A stretch of 64,000 nucleotides of DNA from Clostridia bacterium (GCA_017507855.1 JAFWAE010000026.1:82991-146990); one strand, 5' to 3'. Counted from the first letter of the stretch, positions 35,551 through 47,635 are shown. The notes: generated from the sequence alone by a model not told the origin. A program made the numbers and translations.

Positions 35551-36084
35551 ATGGAACTCAAAGGATCCAAGACCGAAAAAAATCTGGCCGCCGCTTTTGC
35601 CGGTGAATCTCAGGCCCGCAACAAGTACACCTATTTTGCTTCCGTAGCCCGCAAGGAAGGCTACGAGCAGATCGCCGCCATTTTTGAGACCACGGCCAAC
35701 AACGAAAAGGAGCATGCCAAGCTTTGGTTCAAGGCTTTGGGTGGTCTGGGCGACACGGCTGCCAACCTGCTGGCTGCTGCCGAGGGTGAAAACTACGAGT
35801 GGACCGATATGTACGACACCTTTGCCAAAGAGGCCGAGGAAGAAGGCTTTACCGCTTTGGCTGCCCAGTTCCGTATGGTTGCCAAGATCGAAAAGGCTCA
35901 CGAGGAGCGCTACCGCGCCCTGCTCAACAACGTGGAAATGAAGGCTGTGTTCGAAAAGGGCGAGCAGACCATGTGGGAATGCCGCAACTGCGGACACCTG
36001 GTTATGGGCAAGAAGGCCCCCCAGCTGTGCCCCGTTTGCCAGCATCCTCAAAGCTATTTCGAGGTCAGAAAAGAAAACTATTAA
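35551..36084 (+). CDS. rbr: Rubrerythrin
   Basis: A 177-residue rubrerythrin, which reduces hydrogen peroxide in anaerobes. The four-helix di-iron domain has [23 protein letters not shown], and [12 protein letters not shown], giving the usual Glu/His ligands. The C-terminal rubredoxin domain has [10 protein letters not shown] and CPVCQHPQ for one Fe(Cys)4 site. It has a strong ribosome site (AAAAGGAG) and lies behind the PerR-like gene in one transcript ending at a strong terminator. Confidence 0.95.
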   Translation: MELKGSKTEKNLAAAFAGESQARNKYTYFASVARKEGYEQIAAIFETTANNEKEHAKLWFKALGGLGDTAANLLAAAEGENYEWTDMYDTFAKEAEEEGFTALAAQFRMVAKIEKAHEERYRALLNNVEMKAVFEKGEQTMWECRNCGHLVMGKKAPQLCPVCQHPQSYFEVRKENY

Positions 36085-36097
36085 GCGGTGTTTCTTG

Positions 36098-36130
36098 GCC
36101 CCCGTCTTTTTGGACGGGGGCTTATTTTTT
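36098..36130 (+). terminator. Terminator after rubrerythrin
   Basis: GCCCCCGTC (36098-36106) pairs with GACGGGGGC (36113-36121), followed by TTATTTTTT. Confidence 0.9.
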
Positions 36131-36140
36131 TGCCTGCCGC

Positions 36141-36169
36141 TTGCTTTTTACAGGGGGATATGATATAAT
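36141..36169 (+). promoter_or_regulatory. Promoter of the lipoprotein gene
   Basis: TTGCTT (36141-36146), 17-base spacer, TATAAT (36164-36169) with an extended -10 TG at 36161-36162. Confidence 0.75.
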
Positions 36170-36221
36170 AAGGTGGAATGAGTATTTTTGCATTTTTTTG
36201 CCGAAAGGAAGGTCATTGCAG

Positions 36222-37106
36222 TTGAAATATATACAAAGGGCCCGGTGCTGTGGCGCTGTGGCGCTACTGCTTTGCGGGTTACTGCTTCTTGCCGGCTGCT
36301 CGGACGCCATGCTGACCGAGGAAGGCAACAATTTAGTCAATAATGCCATTTTGGGCATTGGAGAAGTGCCCTTTGGCAACCAAACGGAGCAGTCCGGTAG
36401 TGGGGACGGTCCCGTTGCCCCTCCGGAGGAGCTGTTTATCAAGATCGTTTCCCAAAGCAGAACGGTGGAGGGGGGCTTTGCCTATTTGGAATACCCCATC
36501 GTTTTTGGGATGCAGAACGGGGAGACCCAGTTTCAACTCAACGAAATGATGAAGGCCGGCACGGCTCAAAAGCTGGAGGAGACCTTTGAGCCCTTGGCCG
36601 CCCAGGCGGTGGAGCAGGGGCAAATGGTGGCCATGCGCCAGTACGCCACGGTCACCTATCAGCAGGGAAACCTGTTTAACGTGGTCACCAATCTGACGGT
36701 GGAGCGGGACGGAGTCAAGCTTTCCCAAGACATTACGTCTCAGATCTTCAACCGCATCAGCGGCGAACCTTTGACGAAAAAACAGCTTATCGACCTGAGC
36801 GAAGAGGGAAAGGCTGCCTTTAACGAATACATTACCTTCGCCCTGGATCAGATCACCGAGCTGTTTGGGGTACATACCTTTTCCGGCATTGAGCGTCAGG
36901 GCGTGCTGATCCTGCAGCCCGGGGACATTCAAATTGCCTTTGCGGCCGGCGAGATTGCCGACAAAACGCTGGGTGAGTTTCGCTTTTCCGTGTATAACGA
37001 GCAGACCAAGCCCTACGTGCTGGTGGAGGGCTTCGTTTCTCCTCAAGTACCTGCGGCCACCGAGGACGTGCCCGTTGCGCCCACCCACCCCGTTACCGAA
37101 GAATAG
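36222..37106 (+). CDS. Lipoprotein with PdaC/RsiV-like domain
   Basis: A 294-residue lipoprotein. The signal peptide ends in the lipobox LLAGC, so Cys23 or so would be lipidated. The mature part (FAYLEYPIVFGMQNGETQFQ, NEMM, YATVTYQQGNLFNVV) resembles the DUF4163/DUF3298 pair seen in PdaC and in RsiV anti-sigma factors, with QIFNRISGEPLTKKQLIDL. The function is unknown; peptidoglycan or lysozyme sensing is a possibility by homology. The TTG start follows AAAGGAAGG. The tail is Pro/Thr/Val-rich. Confidence 0.62.
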   Translation: MKYIQRARCCGAVALLLCGLLLLAGCSDAMLTEEGNNLVNNAILGIGEVPFGNQTEQSGSGDGPVAPPEELFIKIVSQSRTVEGGFAYLEYPIVFGMQNGETQFQLNEMMKAGTAQKLEETFEPLAAQAVEQGQMVAMRQYATVTYQQGNLFNVVTNLTVERDGVKLSQDITSQIFNRISGEPLTKKQLIDLSEEGKAAFNEYITFALDQITELFGVHTFSGIERQGVLILQPGDIQIAFAAGEIADKTLGEFRFSVYNEQTKPYVLVEGFVSPQVPAATEDVPVAPTHPVTEE

Positions 37107-37152
37107 GCCTGAGCCTTTGGCATTACCAACATGATTTAAAGAGGGAACAAAC

Positions 37153-38349
37153 ATGACGAGAAAAATTCTTTTTACTTCCGAATCTGTCACGGAGGGGCAT
37201 CCCGACAAGGTGTGCGACCGCATTTCCGACGCGGTGCTTGACGATATTTTGGCCCATGACCCGCAGGCTCACGTAGCTTGCGAGACCACGGCAACTACGG
37301 ATCTGGTCACGGTCATGGGTGAGATCACCTCCACGTATAAGCCCGATATCGACGCCATTGTGCGCCGCACGGTGAGGGATATTGGCTACACGGATCCCGA
37401 ACTGGGCTTTTGCGCAGACAGCCTGGAACTGATCTGCCGTCTGGACACCCAATCTCCCGATATTGCCATGGGCGTTCGGGAAGGGGAGGAACAGTTGGGG
37501 GCCGGAGACCAGGGAATGATGTTCGGTTACGCCTGCAACGAGACCGATGAGCTCATGCCCCTGCCTATCGCCCTGGCTCACCGCCTGGCCGAGCGGCTGA
37601 CCGCCGTGCGCAAGGAGGGGCTGTTGACCTACCTGCGCCCTGACGGCAAGACCCAAGTAACGGTAGAATATGAAAACGACCGCCCCGTGCGTATCGACAC
37701 GGTTCTGGTCTCCACCCAACACACCGCAGAGGTCTCCCAGCAGCAGATCCGCGAGGACCTGCTGGCCCACGTGATCCGCCCGGTGATCCCTGCCGATCTG
37801 ATCGATGACAACACGAAATTGCTGGTCAACCCCACGGGACGCTTCGTGGTGGGAGGACCTCACGGAGATACGGGGCTGACGGGGCGCAAGATCATCGTGG
37901 ATACTTACGGCGGCTATGCTCGCCACGGCGGCGGCGCTTTTTCCGGCAAGGATCCCACCAAGGTGGACCGAGCCGCGGCCTATGCTTTGCGTTACATTGC
38001 CAAAAACATCGTGGCGGCCGGCTTGGCAGACCGTTGTGAGCTACAGGCGGCCTACGCCATTGGCGTGGCACAACCCGTTTCCGTTTTGGTAGATACTTTC
38101 GGTACGGCCAAAGTGCCCGAGGAGGAGATCCAACGGGCTGTTTTGGAGGTGGCCGACCTTCGTCCTGCGGCCATTTTGAAGGATTTGGAGCTTCGCCGTC
38201 CCATTTACGAGGACCTTTGCGTTTACGGTCATATGGGTCGCAACGCTGCTCCCTGGGAAAAGTTGGACCTTGCGGAGCGTTTGCGCACCTGTGTAGGACT
38301 GGCCGGAAAAGCTGACGTGAAGATCCATTGCTCCTTAGGGGAACGATAA
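37153..38349 (+). CDS. metK: S-adenosylmethionine synthetase
   Basis: A 398-residue MetK that makes S-adenosylmethionine from methionine and ATP. Conserved blocks: [24 protein letters not shown] (ATP binding), [33 protein letters not shown], and [19 protein letters not shown]. It supplies methyl donor for the methylases in the window (rsmE, rsmI, mtaB, the SpoU-type enzyme). The gap from the lipoprotein is 46 bases and holds no SAM riboswitch. Confidence 0.97.
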   Translation: MTRKILFTSESVTEGHPDKVCDRISDAVLDDILAHDPQAHVACETTATTDLVTVMGEITSTYKPDIDAIVRRTVRDIGYTDPELGFCADSLELICRLDTQSPDIAMGVREGEEQLGAGDQGMMFGYACNETDELMPLPIALAHRLAERLTAVRKEGLLTYLRPDGKTQVTVEYENDRPVRIDTVLVSTQHTAEVSQQQIREDLLAHVIRPVIPADLIDDNTKLLVNPTGRFVVGGPHGDTGLTGRKIIVDTYGGYARHGGGAFSGKDPTKVDRAAAYALRYIAKNIVAAGLADRCELQAAYAIGVAQPVSVLVDTFGTAKVPEEEIQRAVLEVADLRPAAILKDLELRRPIYEDLCVYGHMGRNAAPWEKLDLAERLRTCVGLAGKADVKIHCSLGER

Positions 38350-38387
38350 AAATTCACCCGTTTTCAACGGAAAAGAGGTATGCATCC

Positions 38388-39764
38388 ATGAAAAGAAAGG
38401 GCCTGTTTAGGGTATTGAGTCTGGTTTTGGCTTTCTGCCTGGCGGCGCTTCCCGTTGCGGCAGAGAATCTGGATGACTGGGAGGATCTGCTAGCGCGGGA
38501 GCCTGTATTTGCCGACAAGGCGGCAGAGCTGGAAATGCTGGGCCTGTTGGAGGGCACCGGAGCCGGTCTGGAGCTGGATCGCCAGCCTACCCGTGCAGAG
38601 GTGGCCGTTATGCTGGTGCGTATGCTGGGCCTGCAAGCCTCGGTGCAGGGCGGCACCTACGCCCATCCCTTTACCGACGTACCCGGTTGGGCCTCGCCTT
38701 TCGTGGGATATTTGTACGAAAATGGGATCACTGCAGGTGTCAGCGATACCCACTACGGTTCTCAGGATCCCTGCACGGCACAGATGTACTGCGCCTTCAC
38801 CCTGCGCATGCTGGGTTATTATGAAAAAGAAGGGCATTTCGCTTATGCCGAGGCCATTGATTTTGCTTATGAAAAGGGTTTGATCAGCTCGGATGCGTTT
38901 TTGGCCCGCCTCAAGCGCCTTCCTTTCTGGCGCGACGACATGGCGGCTATTACCTATAACGCGTTGTTCGTCACCGAAAGGGGCTACCGCACTACGCTGT
39001 TTGACCGTCTTTGTGCCATGGCCGCTGTAAACGAAGAGGCGGCGGAGCGTTTGTTTACCATTGAAAAGGTGCTGGAGGCCAAGGTCCGCAACGAGGAAAT
39101 GGACGAAGTCTCTTACACTTACACCAAGACCGTCTCCTTCAGCGGGGTAGGGACTCATTCCGAAACCACGAAGATCCGCAAGTTTCAGTACGGGTTTGGC
39201 ACCGGTGGGGAGATCAAAGCCGGCGACTGCTACACCACCATCGTGGATGGGGTCAAGCGGGAAGAACGGGCCATGTATTATTATGACGGTGTGATCTACG
39301 AAAATCAGAACGGCACGCTGAGCACGGTGAAGGGGAGCGAGGCGGACTTTAATTATTACTACACCTGGTTTTCGTATACGGGGGACGAGTATCCCATGTT
39401 TACCACCCCTGTGGACGATCTGTATTACAGCTTTTTGACCTCTCAATGCCTGAAGGCAGAGGAATATGAGTACGTGTTTTATCGGGACGTGGAGGAGGCC
39501 AATTACGCTGCGGCCCACGCCGATGCAGTGGAGTTGCTGGCCCTCAGCGAATGCCCCGTGGAAAAGGCGGGGCTGACCAGCCGCTATCTGCTCAACTCCC
39601 GCGGTTACGTGGTGGAGATGGAGTTGCAGACCGTATTTGAGGCTGTGGCTCCCGACGGAAGCCCCGTTACCGTCACGGTATCCGAGAAAACGGAATACCT
39701 GAATCCGGGCAATTCCCCCAACCTGGTCATTCCCAATCAGGTCATTTATCCTTCTCCGAAATAA
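38388..39764 (+). CDS. SLH-domain surface protein
   Basis: A 458-residue exported protein. A signal peptide (about 1-26) is followed by S-layer homology repeats: QPTRAEVAVMLVRMLG, the FTDVPGWASPFVGYLYENGI block, and GSQDPCTAQMYCAFTLRMLG, which bind cell-wall polymers. A unique C-terminal domain of about 250 residues follows, Tyr- and Glu-rich, without known motifs (SYTYTKTVSFSG, YYYDGVIYENQNG). ATG 38388 follows AAAAGAGG; an out-of-frame ATG at 38380 is not used. The protein may be wall-associated; the ligand is unknown. Confidence 0.75.
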   Translation: MKRKGLFRVLSLVLAFCLAALPVAAENLDDWEDLLAREPVFADKAAELEMLGLLEGTGAGLELDRQPTRAEVAVMLVRMLGLQASVQGGTYAHPFTDVPGWASPFVGYLYENGITAGVSDTHYGSQDPCTAQMYCAFTLRMLGYYEKEGHFAYAEAIDFAYEKGLISSDAFLARLKRLPFWRDDMAAITYNALFVTERGYRTTLFDRLCAMAAVNEEAAERLFTIEKVLEAKVRNEEMDEVSYTYTKTVSFSGVGTHSETTKIRKFQYGFGTGGEIKAGDCYTTIVDGVKREERAMYYYDGVIYENQNGTLSTVKGSEADFNYYYTWFSYTGDEYPMFTTPVDDLYYSFLTSQCLKAEEYEYVFYRDVEEANYAAAHADAVELLALSECPVEKAGLTSRYLLNSRGYVVEMELQTVFEAVAPDGSPVTVTVSEKTEYLNPGNSPNLVIPNQVIYPSPK

Positions 39765-39790
39765 GCTTAAAAAAATTAAGAAAAATATCA

Positions 39791-39828
39791 AACAAGCAGA
39801 CACCGTTCCAAGTGTCTGCTTGTTTTCG
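39791..39828 (+). terminator. Terminator after the SLH gene
   Basis: ACAAGCAGACAC (39792-39803) pairs with GTGTCTGCTTGT (39812-39823), followed by TTTTCGTTTGG. Confidence 0.85.
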
Positions 39829-39894
39829 TTTGGTTATGTGTTCAAAAAATGAAAAAAACTTTCAAAAAAAGCCCAAAAAACTGGAAAAAATGCC

Positions 39895-39923
39895 TTGACA
39901 AAGCCCAAAAAACTTGCTAAAAT
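39895..39923 (+). promoter_or_regulatory. rpoBC promoter
   Basis: TTGACA (39895-39900), 17-base spacer, TAAAAT (39918-39923). The leader to rpoB is about 150 bases. Confidence 0.85.
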
Positions 39924-40084
39924 ACTAGAATGTCCCATACTGGGTTGTTTTGCCCCTTTGGCACGAAAATTTCAATAAAACGGGTATGTCGTTGTTGAAA
40001 ATACCCAAGTTATTTTTTAAAAAACGTGCCTTGTTTGTGGAAAAAGCAGAAATTTCATTTTATAGAACGGAGATGGTCTCTTCC

Positions 40085-43000
40085 ATGCCCAAAGATGTCA
40101 AAATGGGAAATGTGACCCGGCGGACTTTTGCCCGCCACGATGACATCCTGCCCATGCCCAATTTGATCGAGGTACAGAAAAAATCGTACCAATGGTTTAT
40201 CGAAGAGGGCTTGCAGGAAGTTTTGCGCGAGGTATCCCCCATTACGGACAATACCGGCACGCTGAACCTGGAGTTTATCGACTTTACCGTGGATGAAAAG
40301 CTGAAATACACGGTGGAGGAGTGCAAGGAGCGCGACGTGAACTATTCCGCCCCCTTGCGCGTGCGTGCCCGTTTGGTCAACAAGGAAACCGGCGAAGTCA
40401 AAGAGCAGGAAGTTTACATGGGTGAATTCCCCCTGATGACGGAAAGCGGCACCTTCATTATTAACGGTGCAGAGCGCGTGATCGTGTCTCAGCTGGTTCG
40501 TTCCCCGGGCATCTACTACGATCGCGCCTTCGATAAGGTGGGTAAGGCTCAGTTTTCCGCCACGGTGATCCCCTATCGCGGTGCCTGGCTGGAATACGAA
40601 ACCGATTCTCAGGACGTGTTTTACGTTCGCATCGATAAAAGCCGCAAGCTGCCCGTGACTACGTTGCTGCGTGCTTTGGGTTGCGACACGGACGACAAGA
40701 TCTACGCCCTTTTCGGCGACGATGAAAAGATTCGTGCCACGCTGGAAAAGGACACCAGCAATGCGGAAGCCGAAAAGTACGGCACTTCCCCCCGTGAAGA
40801 AGCTTTGAAGGAAGTATACCGCAAGTTGCGTCCCGGCGAGCCTCCCCTGATGGAGCCTGCCGAAAAGCTGATCAACAACTACTTCTTTGATCCCCGCCGC
40901 TACGACTTGCGCAATTTCGGCCGCTTTAAGTTTAACAACAAGCTGGCCCTGGCCGAGCGTATCGAAGGACAGGTCCTGGCCGCTCCCGTGGTCAGCCCCG
41001 TTACCGGTGAGATCCTGGCCGACCAAGGCCAGACCGTTACCGGCGAGATGGTGCGCGTTTTCGAGCAAAACGCTGTCAACGAGGTGTTTATTGCCCTGGC
41101 CGACCGCACTGTGAAGGTGTTCGGCAACAACATGGTGCATCCTCAGGACTTTGTGGACGCTCAGCTTTGCGAGGAGCTGGGCTTCAACGAGCGCGTCTAT
41201 TACCCCCTGCTGGCCGAACTGATCGAGCAGGCCGGCGGTGACCGTGAGACGCTGAAAAAGCTGTTGGACGGCCGCCGTGCGGACCTGATCCCCAAGTATG
41301 TGCTTACCGAAGACGTATTTGCCTCCGTCAACTACGTGTTGTGCCTGAGCCACGACCTGGGCAGCATTGACGATATCGACCATCTGGGCAACCGCCGTTT
41401 GCGTTGCGTGGGTGAGCTGATGCAAAACCAGTTCCGTATCGGCTTTGCCCGTATGGATCGTGTGATCCGCGAGCGCATGACCATCCAGGATCTGGACGTG
41501 GTCACGCCCCAGGCGCTGATCAACATCCGCCCCGTGGTGGCTTCTTTGAAGGAGTTCTTCGGCTCCTCCCCTCTGTCTCAATTTATGGATCAGACCAACC
41601 CCCTGGCCGAGCTGACGCATAAGCGCCGTCTGTCCGCCCTGGGCCCCGGCGGTCTGACCCGTGACCGCGCCGGTTTTGAGGTGCGTGACGTACACTACAC
41701 TCATTACGGCCGTATGTGCCCTGTAGAAACGCCTGAAGGCCCCAACATCGGTCTGATCTCCTACCTGGCCACTTATGCCCGCATCAACGATTTCGGCTTC
41801 CTGGAGGCCCCCTACCGCAAGGTGGATCCCGTGACCCACAAGGTGACCGACCAGATCGAATACATGTCTGCGGATAAGGAAGACCGCTACTGCATCGCTC
41901 AGGCCAAAGAGCCTTTTAACGAGGACGGTTCCTTTGTGAACAAGGAAGTTGTATGCCGCTACCGCGACGAGATCCTGGAGCTGCCTTACGAAAAGATCGA
42001 CTACGTGGACGTATCTCCCCGCATGGTCGTGTCGGTGGCTACGGCCTTTATTCCCTTCTTGGAAAACGACGATACCTCCCGTGCTCTGATGGGCTCTAAC
42101 ATGCAGAAGCAGGCTGTGCCTCTGCTGGTGCCCGAATCCCCCATCGTAGCCACGGGTATGGAATACCGTGCCGGTATCGACTCCTGCGTGTGCGTGCTGG
42201 CCCGTCAGGGCGGCACGGTCACCTACGTCAGTGCCGACAGCATCTCCGTGCTGCAGGACGACGGCAAGGAAGTGGCCTACCGTCTCATTAAATTCAAGCG
42301 TTCCAACCAGGGCACCTGCGTCAACCAGCGCCCCATCGTGAAGGTGGGACAGCGTGTGGAGCAGGGCGACGTGCTGGCCGACGGTCCTTCCACCGTCAAT
42401 GGCGAGATCTCCCTGGGCCGCAATATGCTCATCGGCTTTATGACCTGGGAGGGCTATAACTACGAGGACGCCGTGCTGATCAACGAGCGTTTGGTGCGCG
42501 AGGATGTATATACCTCCCTGCATATTGAAGAATACTCTTTGGATGCCCGCGACACCAAACTGGGTCCCGAGGAGATCACCCGCGACATTCCCAACGTGGG
42601 CGAGGATGCTTTGAAGGATCTGGGCCCCGACGGTGTGATCCGCAAGGGTGCCGAGGTACGTGCCGGAGACATTCTGGTGGGTAAGGTCACGCCTAAGGGC
42701 GAGACCGAGCTGACCGCTGAAGAACGCCTGCTGCGCGCCATCTTTGGTGATAAAGCCCGCGAAGTGCGCGACACCTCCCTGCGTTTGCCTCACGGTGAAA
42801 GCGGTATCGTGGTGGACGTGCGCACCTTCTGCCGCGCCGATTCCGACGAGCTGCCCGCAGGCACCAACAAGGTGGTACGCGTCTATATTGCCCAAAAGAG
42901 AAAGATCTCCGTGGGCGACAAAATGGCAGGCCGTCACGGTAACAAGGGTGTTATTTCCCGCATCCTGCCCCCCGAGGATATGCCTTTCCTGCCCGACGGT

Positions 43001-44002
43001 ACGCCGCTGGACATCGTGCTGAACCCCCTGGGCGTGCCTTCCCGAATGAACATCGGCCAGGTGCTGGAGGTGCATTTGTCCCGCGCGGCCAAGAAATTGG
43101 GCTACCGCGTTATGACCCCCGTGTTTGACGGTGCTACGGAAGAGGATATCTTCTCCGAGCTGTGCACGGCAGGCCTTTACCGCGAGATCTTCCCCAACGA
43201 AAGCATTGCTGGCAAGGATCTGTACTTCTGCGAGGAAGACGGCTCCATGCGCAAGCTGACGGCGGAAGAGCGTGCCGACGAAGACTTCGTCCGCGAAAAC
43301 CGCCTGGCCAACAAGCTTCGTTTGGCCGATGGCAAGACCGTGCTGTACGACGGTCGTACGGGTGAAGCCTTTGACAACCCTGTTACCGTGGGTTATATGT
43401 ACTTCCTCAAACTGTTGCACTTGGTAGACGATAAGATCCACGCCCGTTCCACCGGTCCCTACTCCCTGGTGACCCAGCAGCCCTTGGGTGGTAAAGCTCA
43501 GTTCGGCGGCCAGCGTTTTGGTGAGATGGAAGTATGGGCTTTGGAGGCCTACGGTGCGGCTTACACTTTGCAGGAGATCCTGACGGTGAAGTCTGACGAC
43601 GTGACCGGCCGTGTGAAGGCTTACGAGGCCATTGTTAAGGGCCAGAGCATTCCCACCCCCGGCGTGCCCGAGTCCTTCCGCGTGCTGATCAAAGAGTTGC
43701 AGTCCATCGGTCTGGATATTAAGGTATTGGACCGCGACAACAACGAGGTGGATCTGAAGGATAAGGACGATGACGAGTTCAACGAGCCCGTGCGTCCCAT
43801 GCGTCATGTGGACTGGAGCCAGCACGACGATGATGAATCTACCGAGGAAATGACGGACGAAGAGCCTTTGGACGACGGTCTGGAGGACGAGCTGGACGAC
43901 GTCAGCGACGACGACGCCTTTATTGAAGAAGAATTTTCCAAATTCCAAGTGGACGACGAGATCCTGGACGGGCAGTTCACCTTGGATAAAGAGGACGAAT
44001 AA
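40085..44002 (+). CDS. rpoB: RNA polymerase beta subunit
   Basis: About 1305 residues. The N-terminal [15 protein letters not shown], the rifampicin pocket [20 protein letters not shown] with ALGPGGL following, [18 protein letters not shown], and the C-terminal [20 protein letters not shown] are all canonical. The rifampicin-pocket Asp, His and Ser are the sensitive-type residues. The C-terminus has an acidic Asp/Glu-rich extension of about 60 residues. ATG 40085 is 12 bases after ACGGAG; ATG 40073 is possible but overlaps that site. It is not preceded by rplK, rplA, rplJ or rplL. Confidence 0.97.
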   Translation: MPKDVKMGNVTRRTFARHDDILPMPNLIEVQKKSYQWFIEEGLQEVLREVSPITDNTGTLNLEFIDFTVDEKLKYTVEECKERDVNYSAPLRVRARLVNKETGEVKEQEVYMGEFPLMTESGTFIINGAERVIVSQLVRSPGIYYDRAFDKVGKAQFSATVIPYRGAWLEYETDSQDVFYVRIDKSRKLPVTTLLRALGCDTDDKIYALFGDDEKIRATLEKDTSNAEAEKYGTSPREEALKEVYRKLRPGEPPLMEPAEKLINNYFFDPRRYDLRNFGRFKFNNKLALAERIEGQVLAAPVVSPVTGEILADQGQTVTGEMVRVFEQNAVNEVFIALADRTVKVFGNNMVHPQDFVDAQLCEELGFNERVYYPLLAELIEQAGGDRETLKKLLDGRRADLIPKYVLTEDVFASVNYVLCLSHDLGSIDDIDHLGNRRLRCVGELMQNQFRIGFARMDRVIRERMTIQDLDVVTPQALINIRPVVASLKEFFGSSPLSQFMDQTNPLAELTHKRRLSALGPGGLTRDRAGFEVRDVHYTHYGRMCPVETPEGPNIGLISYLATYARINDFGFLEAPYRKVDPVTHKVTDQIEYMSADKEDRYCIAQAKEPFNEDGSFVNKEVVCRYRDEILELPYEKIDYVDVSPRMVVSVATAFIPFLENDDTSRALMGSNMQKQAVPLLVPESPIVATGMEYRAGIDSCVCVLARQGGTVTYVSADSISVLQDDGKEVAYRLIKFKRSNQGTCVNQRPIVKVGQRVEQGDVLADGPSTVNGEISLGRNMLIGFMTWEGYNYEDAVLINERLVREDVYTSLHIEEYSLDARDTKLGPEEITRDIPNVGEDALKDLGPDGVIRKGAEVRAGDILVGKVTPKGETELTAEERLLRAIFGDKAREVRDTSLRLPHGESGIVVDVRTFCRADSDELPAGTNKVVRVYIAQKRKISVGDKMAGRHGNKGVISRILPPEDMPFLPDGTPLDIVLNPLGVPSRMNIGQVLEVHLSRAAKKLGYRVMTPVFDGATEEDIFSELCTAGLYREIFPNESIAGKDLYFCEEDGSMRKLTAEERADEDFVRENRLANKLRLADGKTVLYDGRTGEAFDNPVTVGYMYFLKLLHLVDDKIHARSTGPYSLVTQQPLGGKAQFGGQRFGEMEVWALEAYGAAYTLQEILTVKSDDVTGRVKAYEAIVKGQSIPTPGVPESFRVLIKELQSIGLDIKVLDRDNNEVDLKDKDDDEFNEPVRPMRHVDWSQHDDDESTEEMTDEEPLDDGLEDELDDVSDDDAFIEEEFSKFQVDDEILDGQFTLDKEDE

Positions 44003-44020
44003 GGAAGGAGATTAACGAGC

Positions 44021-47000
44021 ATGGATGAACTGAACGAGATCCAGACGCAAACGGAAGCCTCTGCCGGTCATGTGGAGTTTGATGCGATCCGCATCGGCCT
44101 GGCATCTCCGGAAAAGATCCTTTCCTGGTCCTACGGCGAGGTCAAAAAGCCGGAGACCATCAACTACCGCACCCTGAAGCCTGAAAGGGACGGCCTGTTC
44201 TGTGAAAAGATCTTTGGACCTACCAAAGACTGGGAGTGCCATTGCGGCAAATATAAGCGCGTGCGCTATAAGGGGAAGATCTGCGAAAAATGCGGTGTGG
44301 AAGTTACCCGCAAAAAGGTGCGCCGCGAGCGTATGGGCCACATCGAGCTGGCCGCGCCCGTGTCCCACATCTGGTATTTCCGCGGCACTCCTTCCCGCAT
44401 GGGTCTGATCCTGAATATTTCTCCCCGCTTGCTGGAAAAGGTCATTTACTTTGCCGCTTACATCGTGATTGACGGCGGCGATACGCCCCTGAAGACCGGT
44501 GAGCTGCTCAGCGAGCGCGAATACACCGAAATGCGCGAGAAGTACGAAAACGACTTCGAAGCCGGCATGGGTGCCGACGCCGTGCGCAAAATGCTGGAGC
44601 GTTTGGACCTGGAGCAGCTGGAAAAAGAGCTGCGCGAGGAATTGGAAAACAGCAACGGCCAAAAGCGCATCCGCTTGCTGAAGCGCTTGGAAGTGGTGGA
44701 AGCCTTCCTGCAGTCCGGAAACCGTCCCGAGTGGATGATCATGACCGTACTGCCCGTGATCCCGCCGGAGATCCGTCCCATGGTACAGCTGGACGGCGGC
44801 CGTTTCGCCACCAGTGACCTGAACGATCTGTACCGCCGCGTGATCAACCGTAACAACCGCCTAAAAAAGCTGTTGGAGCTGCACGCTCCCGAGATCATCG
44901 TGCGCAATGAAAAGCGCATGCTGCAGGAAGCGGTGGACGCCCTGATCGACAACGGCCGTCGCGGCCGCCCCGTGACCGGCCCCAATAACCGTGCACTGAA
45001 GTCCCTGTCCGACATGCTGAAGGGTAAGCAGGGTCGCTTCCGTCAGAACCTGCTGGGTAAACGTGTCGACTATTCCGGCCGTTCCGTTATCGTGGTAGGC
45101 CCCAACCTGAAGATCTATCAGTGCGGTCTGCCTAAAGAAATGGCCCTGGAGCTGTTCAAGCCCTTCGTCATGAAGCGCTTGGTGGAAACCGGCCAAGCCC
45201 TTCATATTCGCGATGCCAAAAAGAAGGTAGAGCGGGTCAAGGATGAGGTTTGGGACGCTTTGGAAGTGGTCATTAAGGAGCATCCCGTTCTGCTGAACCG
45301 CGCACCCACCCTGCACCGCCTGAGTATCCAGGCCTTTGAACCCGTGCTGGTGGAAGGCCGTTCCATTAAGCTGCACCCCCTGGTATGTACCGCCTTTAAC
45401 GCCGACTTTGACGGCGACCAGATGCCCGTACACGTGCCTTTGTCTGCAGAAGCGCAGGCTGAAGCCCGTTTCCTGATGCTGTCTGCCAACAACCTGCTCA
45501 AGCCTCAGGACGGCCGTCCCGTAACCGTGCCCACTCAGGACATGGTATTGGGCTCCTACTACCTGACCAGCCTGAAGGAGGGCGACTTGGGCAGCGGCAA
45601 ATATTTCCGCGATCCCGAAGAGGCTCTGCTTTGCTACCAGTCCGGCGGCTGCACGTTGCACGCCCCCATCCGTGTACGCGTGACCAAGGAGCGCAACGGT
45701 GTCATGGAAAGCCACATCATCGATGCTACCGTAGGTCGCTTGCTGTTTAACGAAAACATTCCCCAGGATCTGGGCTTTGTGGATCGCAGCAAGGAAGAAA
45801 ATTACTTCAATCTGGAGATCACCTTTACCACCACCAAGAAGAAGCTGGGCGAGATCATTGCCCGCTGCATCGAGGTGCACGGAACTGCCAAGACCGCCGA
45901 GATCCTGGATAAGATCAAGGAGATGGGCTTCAAGTACTCCACCAAGGGTGCTTTGACCATTTCTGTGGCAGACATGACCGTGCCTGCTCAGAAAAAGGTG
46001 CTTATTGCCAAGGCCGAGGCCGACGTTGCAGAGGTCAAGGAAATGTTTGAAGAAGGTCTGCTGACTGACGAAGAACGCTATAAGCGCGTGGTGAAGATCT
46101 GGGAGCAGACCACCAACGACGTGACCCAGGCCCTGAAGGAAAACCTGGACCGCTTTAACCCCATTTTCATGATGTTCGATTCCGGTGCCCGTGGTTCTAT
46201 GAACCAGATTCGTCAGTTGGCGGGTATGCGTGGTTTGATGAGCTCTACCACCGGTCGTATCATTGAGCGTCCCATTCGCGCCAATTTCCGAGAGGGCTTG
46301 GACGTTATCGAATACTTCGTTGCCGCCCGTGGTGCCCGTAAAGGTCTGTCCGATACGGCTCTGCGTACCGCCGACTCCGGTTACCTGACCCGCCGTTTGG
46401 TAGACGTGGCTCAGGACGTGATCGTGCGCGAAGAGGATTGCGGCACGGATCAGGGCATTTGGGTCAAGGATATCCGCGACGGGCGCGAGCTGCTTGAAAA
46501 GCTGCGTGAGCGCATCGTGGGCCGTTACGCGGCCGCCGACGTGGCGCATCCCGAAACCGGCGAGCTGCTGGTAGCCCGTAACGAAATGATCACTCCCGAG
46601 CTGGCTGACCGTATCGTGGATGCCGGCATTGAAGAAGTGTACGTGCGTTCTGTGATGACCTGTGGTTGCCGTCACGGCGTGTGCGCCAAATGCTACGGCT
46701 TGAACCTGGCCATGAACCGCCCCGTAAACGTGGGCGAGGCTGTGGGTATCATTGCCGCTCAGTCCATCGGCGAACCCGGTACCCAGCTGACCATGAGAAC
46801 CTTCCACACCGGTGGTGTTGCCAGCTCCGACATTACGCAGGGTCTGCCCCGTGTTGAGGAACTGTTTGAAGCCCGCCGTCCCAAGAACAGCGCCATCGTT
46901 TCCGAGATCGATGGTACGTTGGAGCTGGTGGAGGAAAAGAAGGCTCACAAGGCGCGCATCGTAGGCGAAAGCGAAGTGTACGAGACGCTGATCCCCTTCG

Positions 47001-47626
47001 GTCGCCGCATTATCGTGACCAACGGCGAGCAGGTCAAGAAGGGTCAACCCTTGACCGAGGGTGCCATTGCACCTCAGGATCTGCTGTATATCTTCGGTGA
47101 GGCCGAAAACGGCGGTAACGAAGAAGTGGGTAAGAAGAAGGTCTTTGACTACATTACCCGCGAGGTACAGCGCATCTACCGTATGGAAGCCATTGACATT
47201 AACGACAAGCACGTGGAGGTTATCGTGCGCCAGATGTTCCGCAAGAAGCGCGTGGACGATCCGGGCGACACGGGCCTGCTGCCCCTGTCCGAGGTGGATG
47301 TGGCCGAGTTTGAGGCTGCCAACGCCGAGATCCGCCGCCGTATTGAAAACGGAGAGACCGAGCTGCGTGAAGCCGTGGGTATGCCCGTGCTGAAGGGCAT
47401 CACCAAGGCCTCTCTGGCTACAGATTCCTTCCTGTCCGCGGCCTCCTTCCAGCAGACCACCAGTGTGCTGACCGATGCGGCCATCAAGGGCAAGACCGAC
47501 TACCTGATCGGCTTGAAGGAAAACGTGATCATCGGTAAGCTGATTCCTGCGGGTACGGGCATTCAGTCCTACAACGAGGTGGAAGTGATTCCCACCTACG
47601 CTCCCGTAGAGGGCAACCCCGAATAA
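44021..47626 (+). CDS. rpoC: RNA polymerase beta' subunit
   Basis: A 1201-residue beta' subunit. Zinc ribbon [20 protein letters not shown] near residues 66-84, the active-site NADFDGDQM at about 460, the trigger-loop region [28 protein letters not shown], a second Cys cluster [13 protein letters not shown], and VRQMFRKK. It starts 18 bases after rpoB with AAGGAAGGAG and ends at a terminator shared with the ABC operon. Confidence 0.97.
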   Translation: MDELNEIQTQTEASAGHVEFDAIRIGLASPEKILSWSYGEVKKPETINYRTLKPERDGLFCEKIFGPTKDWECHCGKYKRVRYKGKICEKCGVEVTRKKVRRERMGHIELAAPVSHIWYFRGTPSRMGLILNISPRLLEKVIYFAAYIVIDGGDTPLKTGELLSEREYTEMREKYENDFEAGMGADAVRKMLERLDLEQLEKELREELENSNGQKRIRLLKRLEVVEAFLQSGNRPEWMIMTVLPVIPPEIRPMVQLDGGRFATSDLNDLYRRVINRNNRLKKLLELHAPEIIVRNEKRMLQEAVDALIDNGRRGRPVTGPNNRALKSLSDMLKGKQGRFRQNLLGKRVDYSGRSVIVVGPNLKIYQCGLPKEMALELFKPFVMKRLVETGQALHIRDAKKKVERVKDEVWDALEVVIKEHPVLLNRAPTLHRLSIQAFEPVLVEGRSIKLHPLVCTAFNADFDGDQMPVHVPLSAEAQAEARFLMLSANNLLKPQDGRPVTVPTQDMVLGSYYLTSLKEGDLGSGKYFRDPEEALLCYQSGGCTLHAPIRVRVTKERNGVMESHIIDATVGRLLFNENIPQDLGFVDRSKEENYFNLEITFTTTKKKLGEIIARCIEVHGTAKTAEILDKIKEMGFKYSTKGALTISVADMTVPAQKKVLIAKAEADVAEVKEMFEEGLLTDEERYKRVVKIWEQTTNDVTQALKENLDRFNPIFMMFDSGARGSMNQIRQLAGMRGLMSSTTGRIIERPIRANFREGLDVIEYFVAARGARKGLSDTALRTADSGYLTRRLVDVAQDVIVREEDCGTDQGIWVKDIRDGRELLEKLRERIVGRYAAADVAHPETGELLVARNEMITPELADRIVDAGIEEVYVRSVMTCGCRHGVCAKCYGLNLAMNRPVNVGEAVGIIAAQSIGEPGTQLTMRTFHTGGVASSDITQGLPRVEELFEARRPKNSAIVSEIDGTLELVEEKKAHKARIVGESEVYETLIPFGRRIIVTNGEQVKKGQPLTEGAIAPQDLLYIFGEAENGGNEEVGKKKVFDYITREVQRIYRMEAIDINDKHVEVIVRQMFRKKRVDDPGDTGLLPLSEVDVAEFEAANAEIRRRIENGETELREAVGMPVLKGITKASLATDSFLSAASFQQTTSVLTDAAIKGKTDYLIGLKENVIIGKLIPAGTGIQSYNEVEVIPTYAPVEGNPE

Positions 47627-47635
47627 ACCCATAGA

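Larger units (their letters stand above)
39765..40084. other. Non-coding stretch before rpoB
   Basis: 320 bases without a gene. It holds a terminator (39791-39828), a 15-base direct repeat AAAGCCCAAAAAACT (39868-39882 and 39900-39914), the rpoB promoter (39895-39923) and an AT-rich leader of about 150 bases. In the leader GGGTAT (39982) can pair with ATACCC (40001), followed by TTATTTTTT, a weak attenuator-like element. Confidence 0.7.

Noticed and set aside
37107..37152. SAM riboswitch before metK
   Set aside because: 46 bases with no conserved stem or pseudoknot pattern.
40055..43948. A very long open frame antisense to rpoB (and similar ones antisense to rpoC and the fused E1)
   Set aside because: Long open frames opposite highly expressed GC-rich genes arise from codon bias. 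They have no ribosome sites, no protein-like motifs and lie fully inside certain genes.
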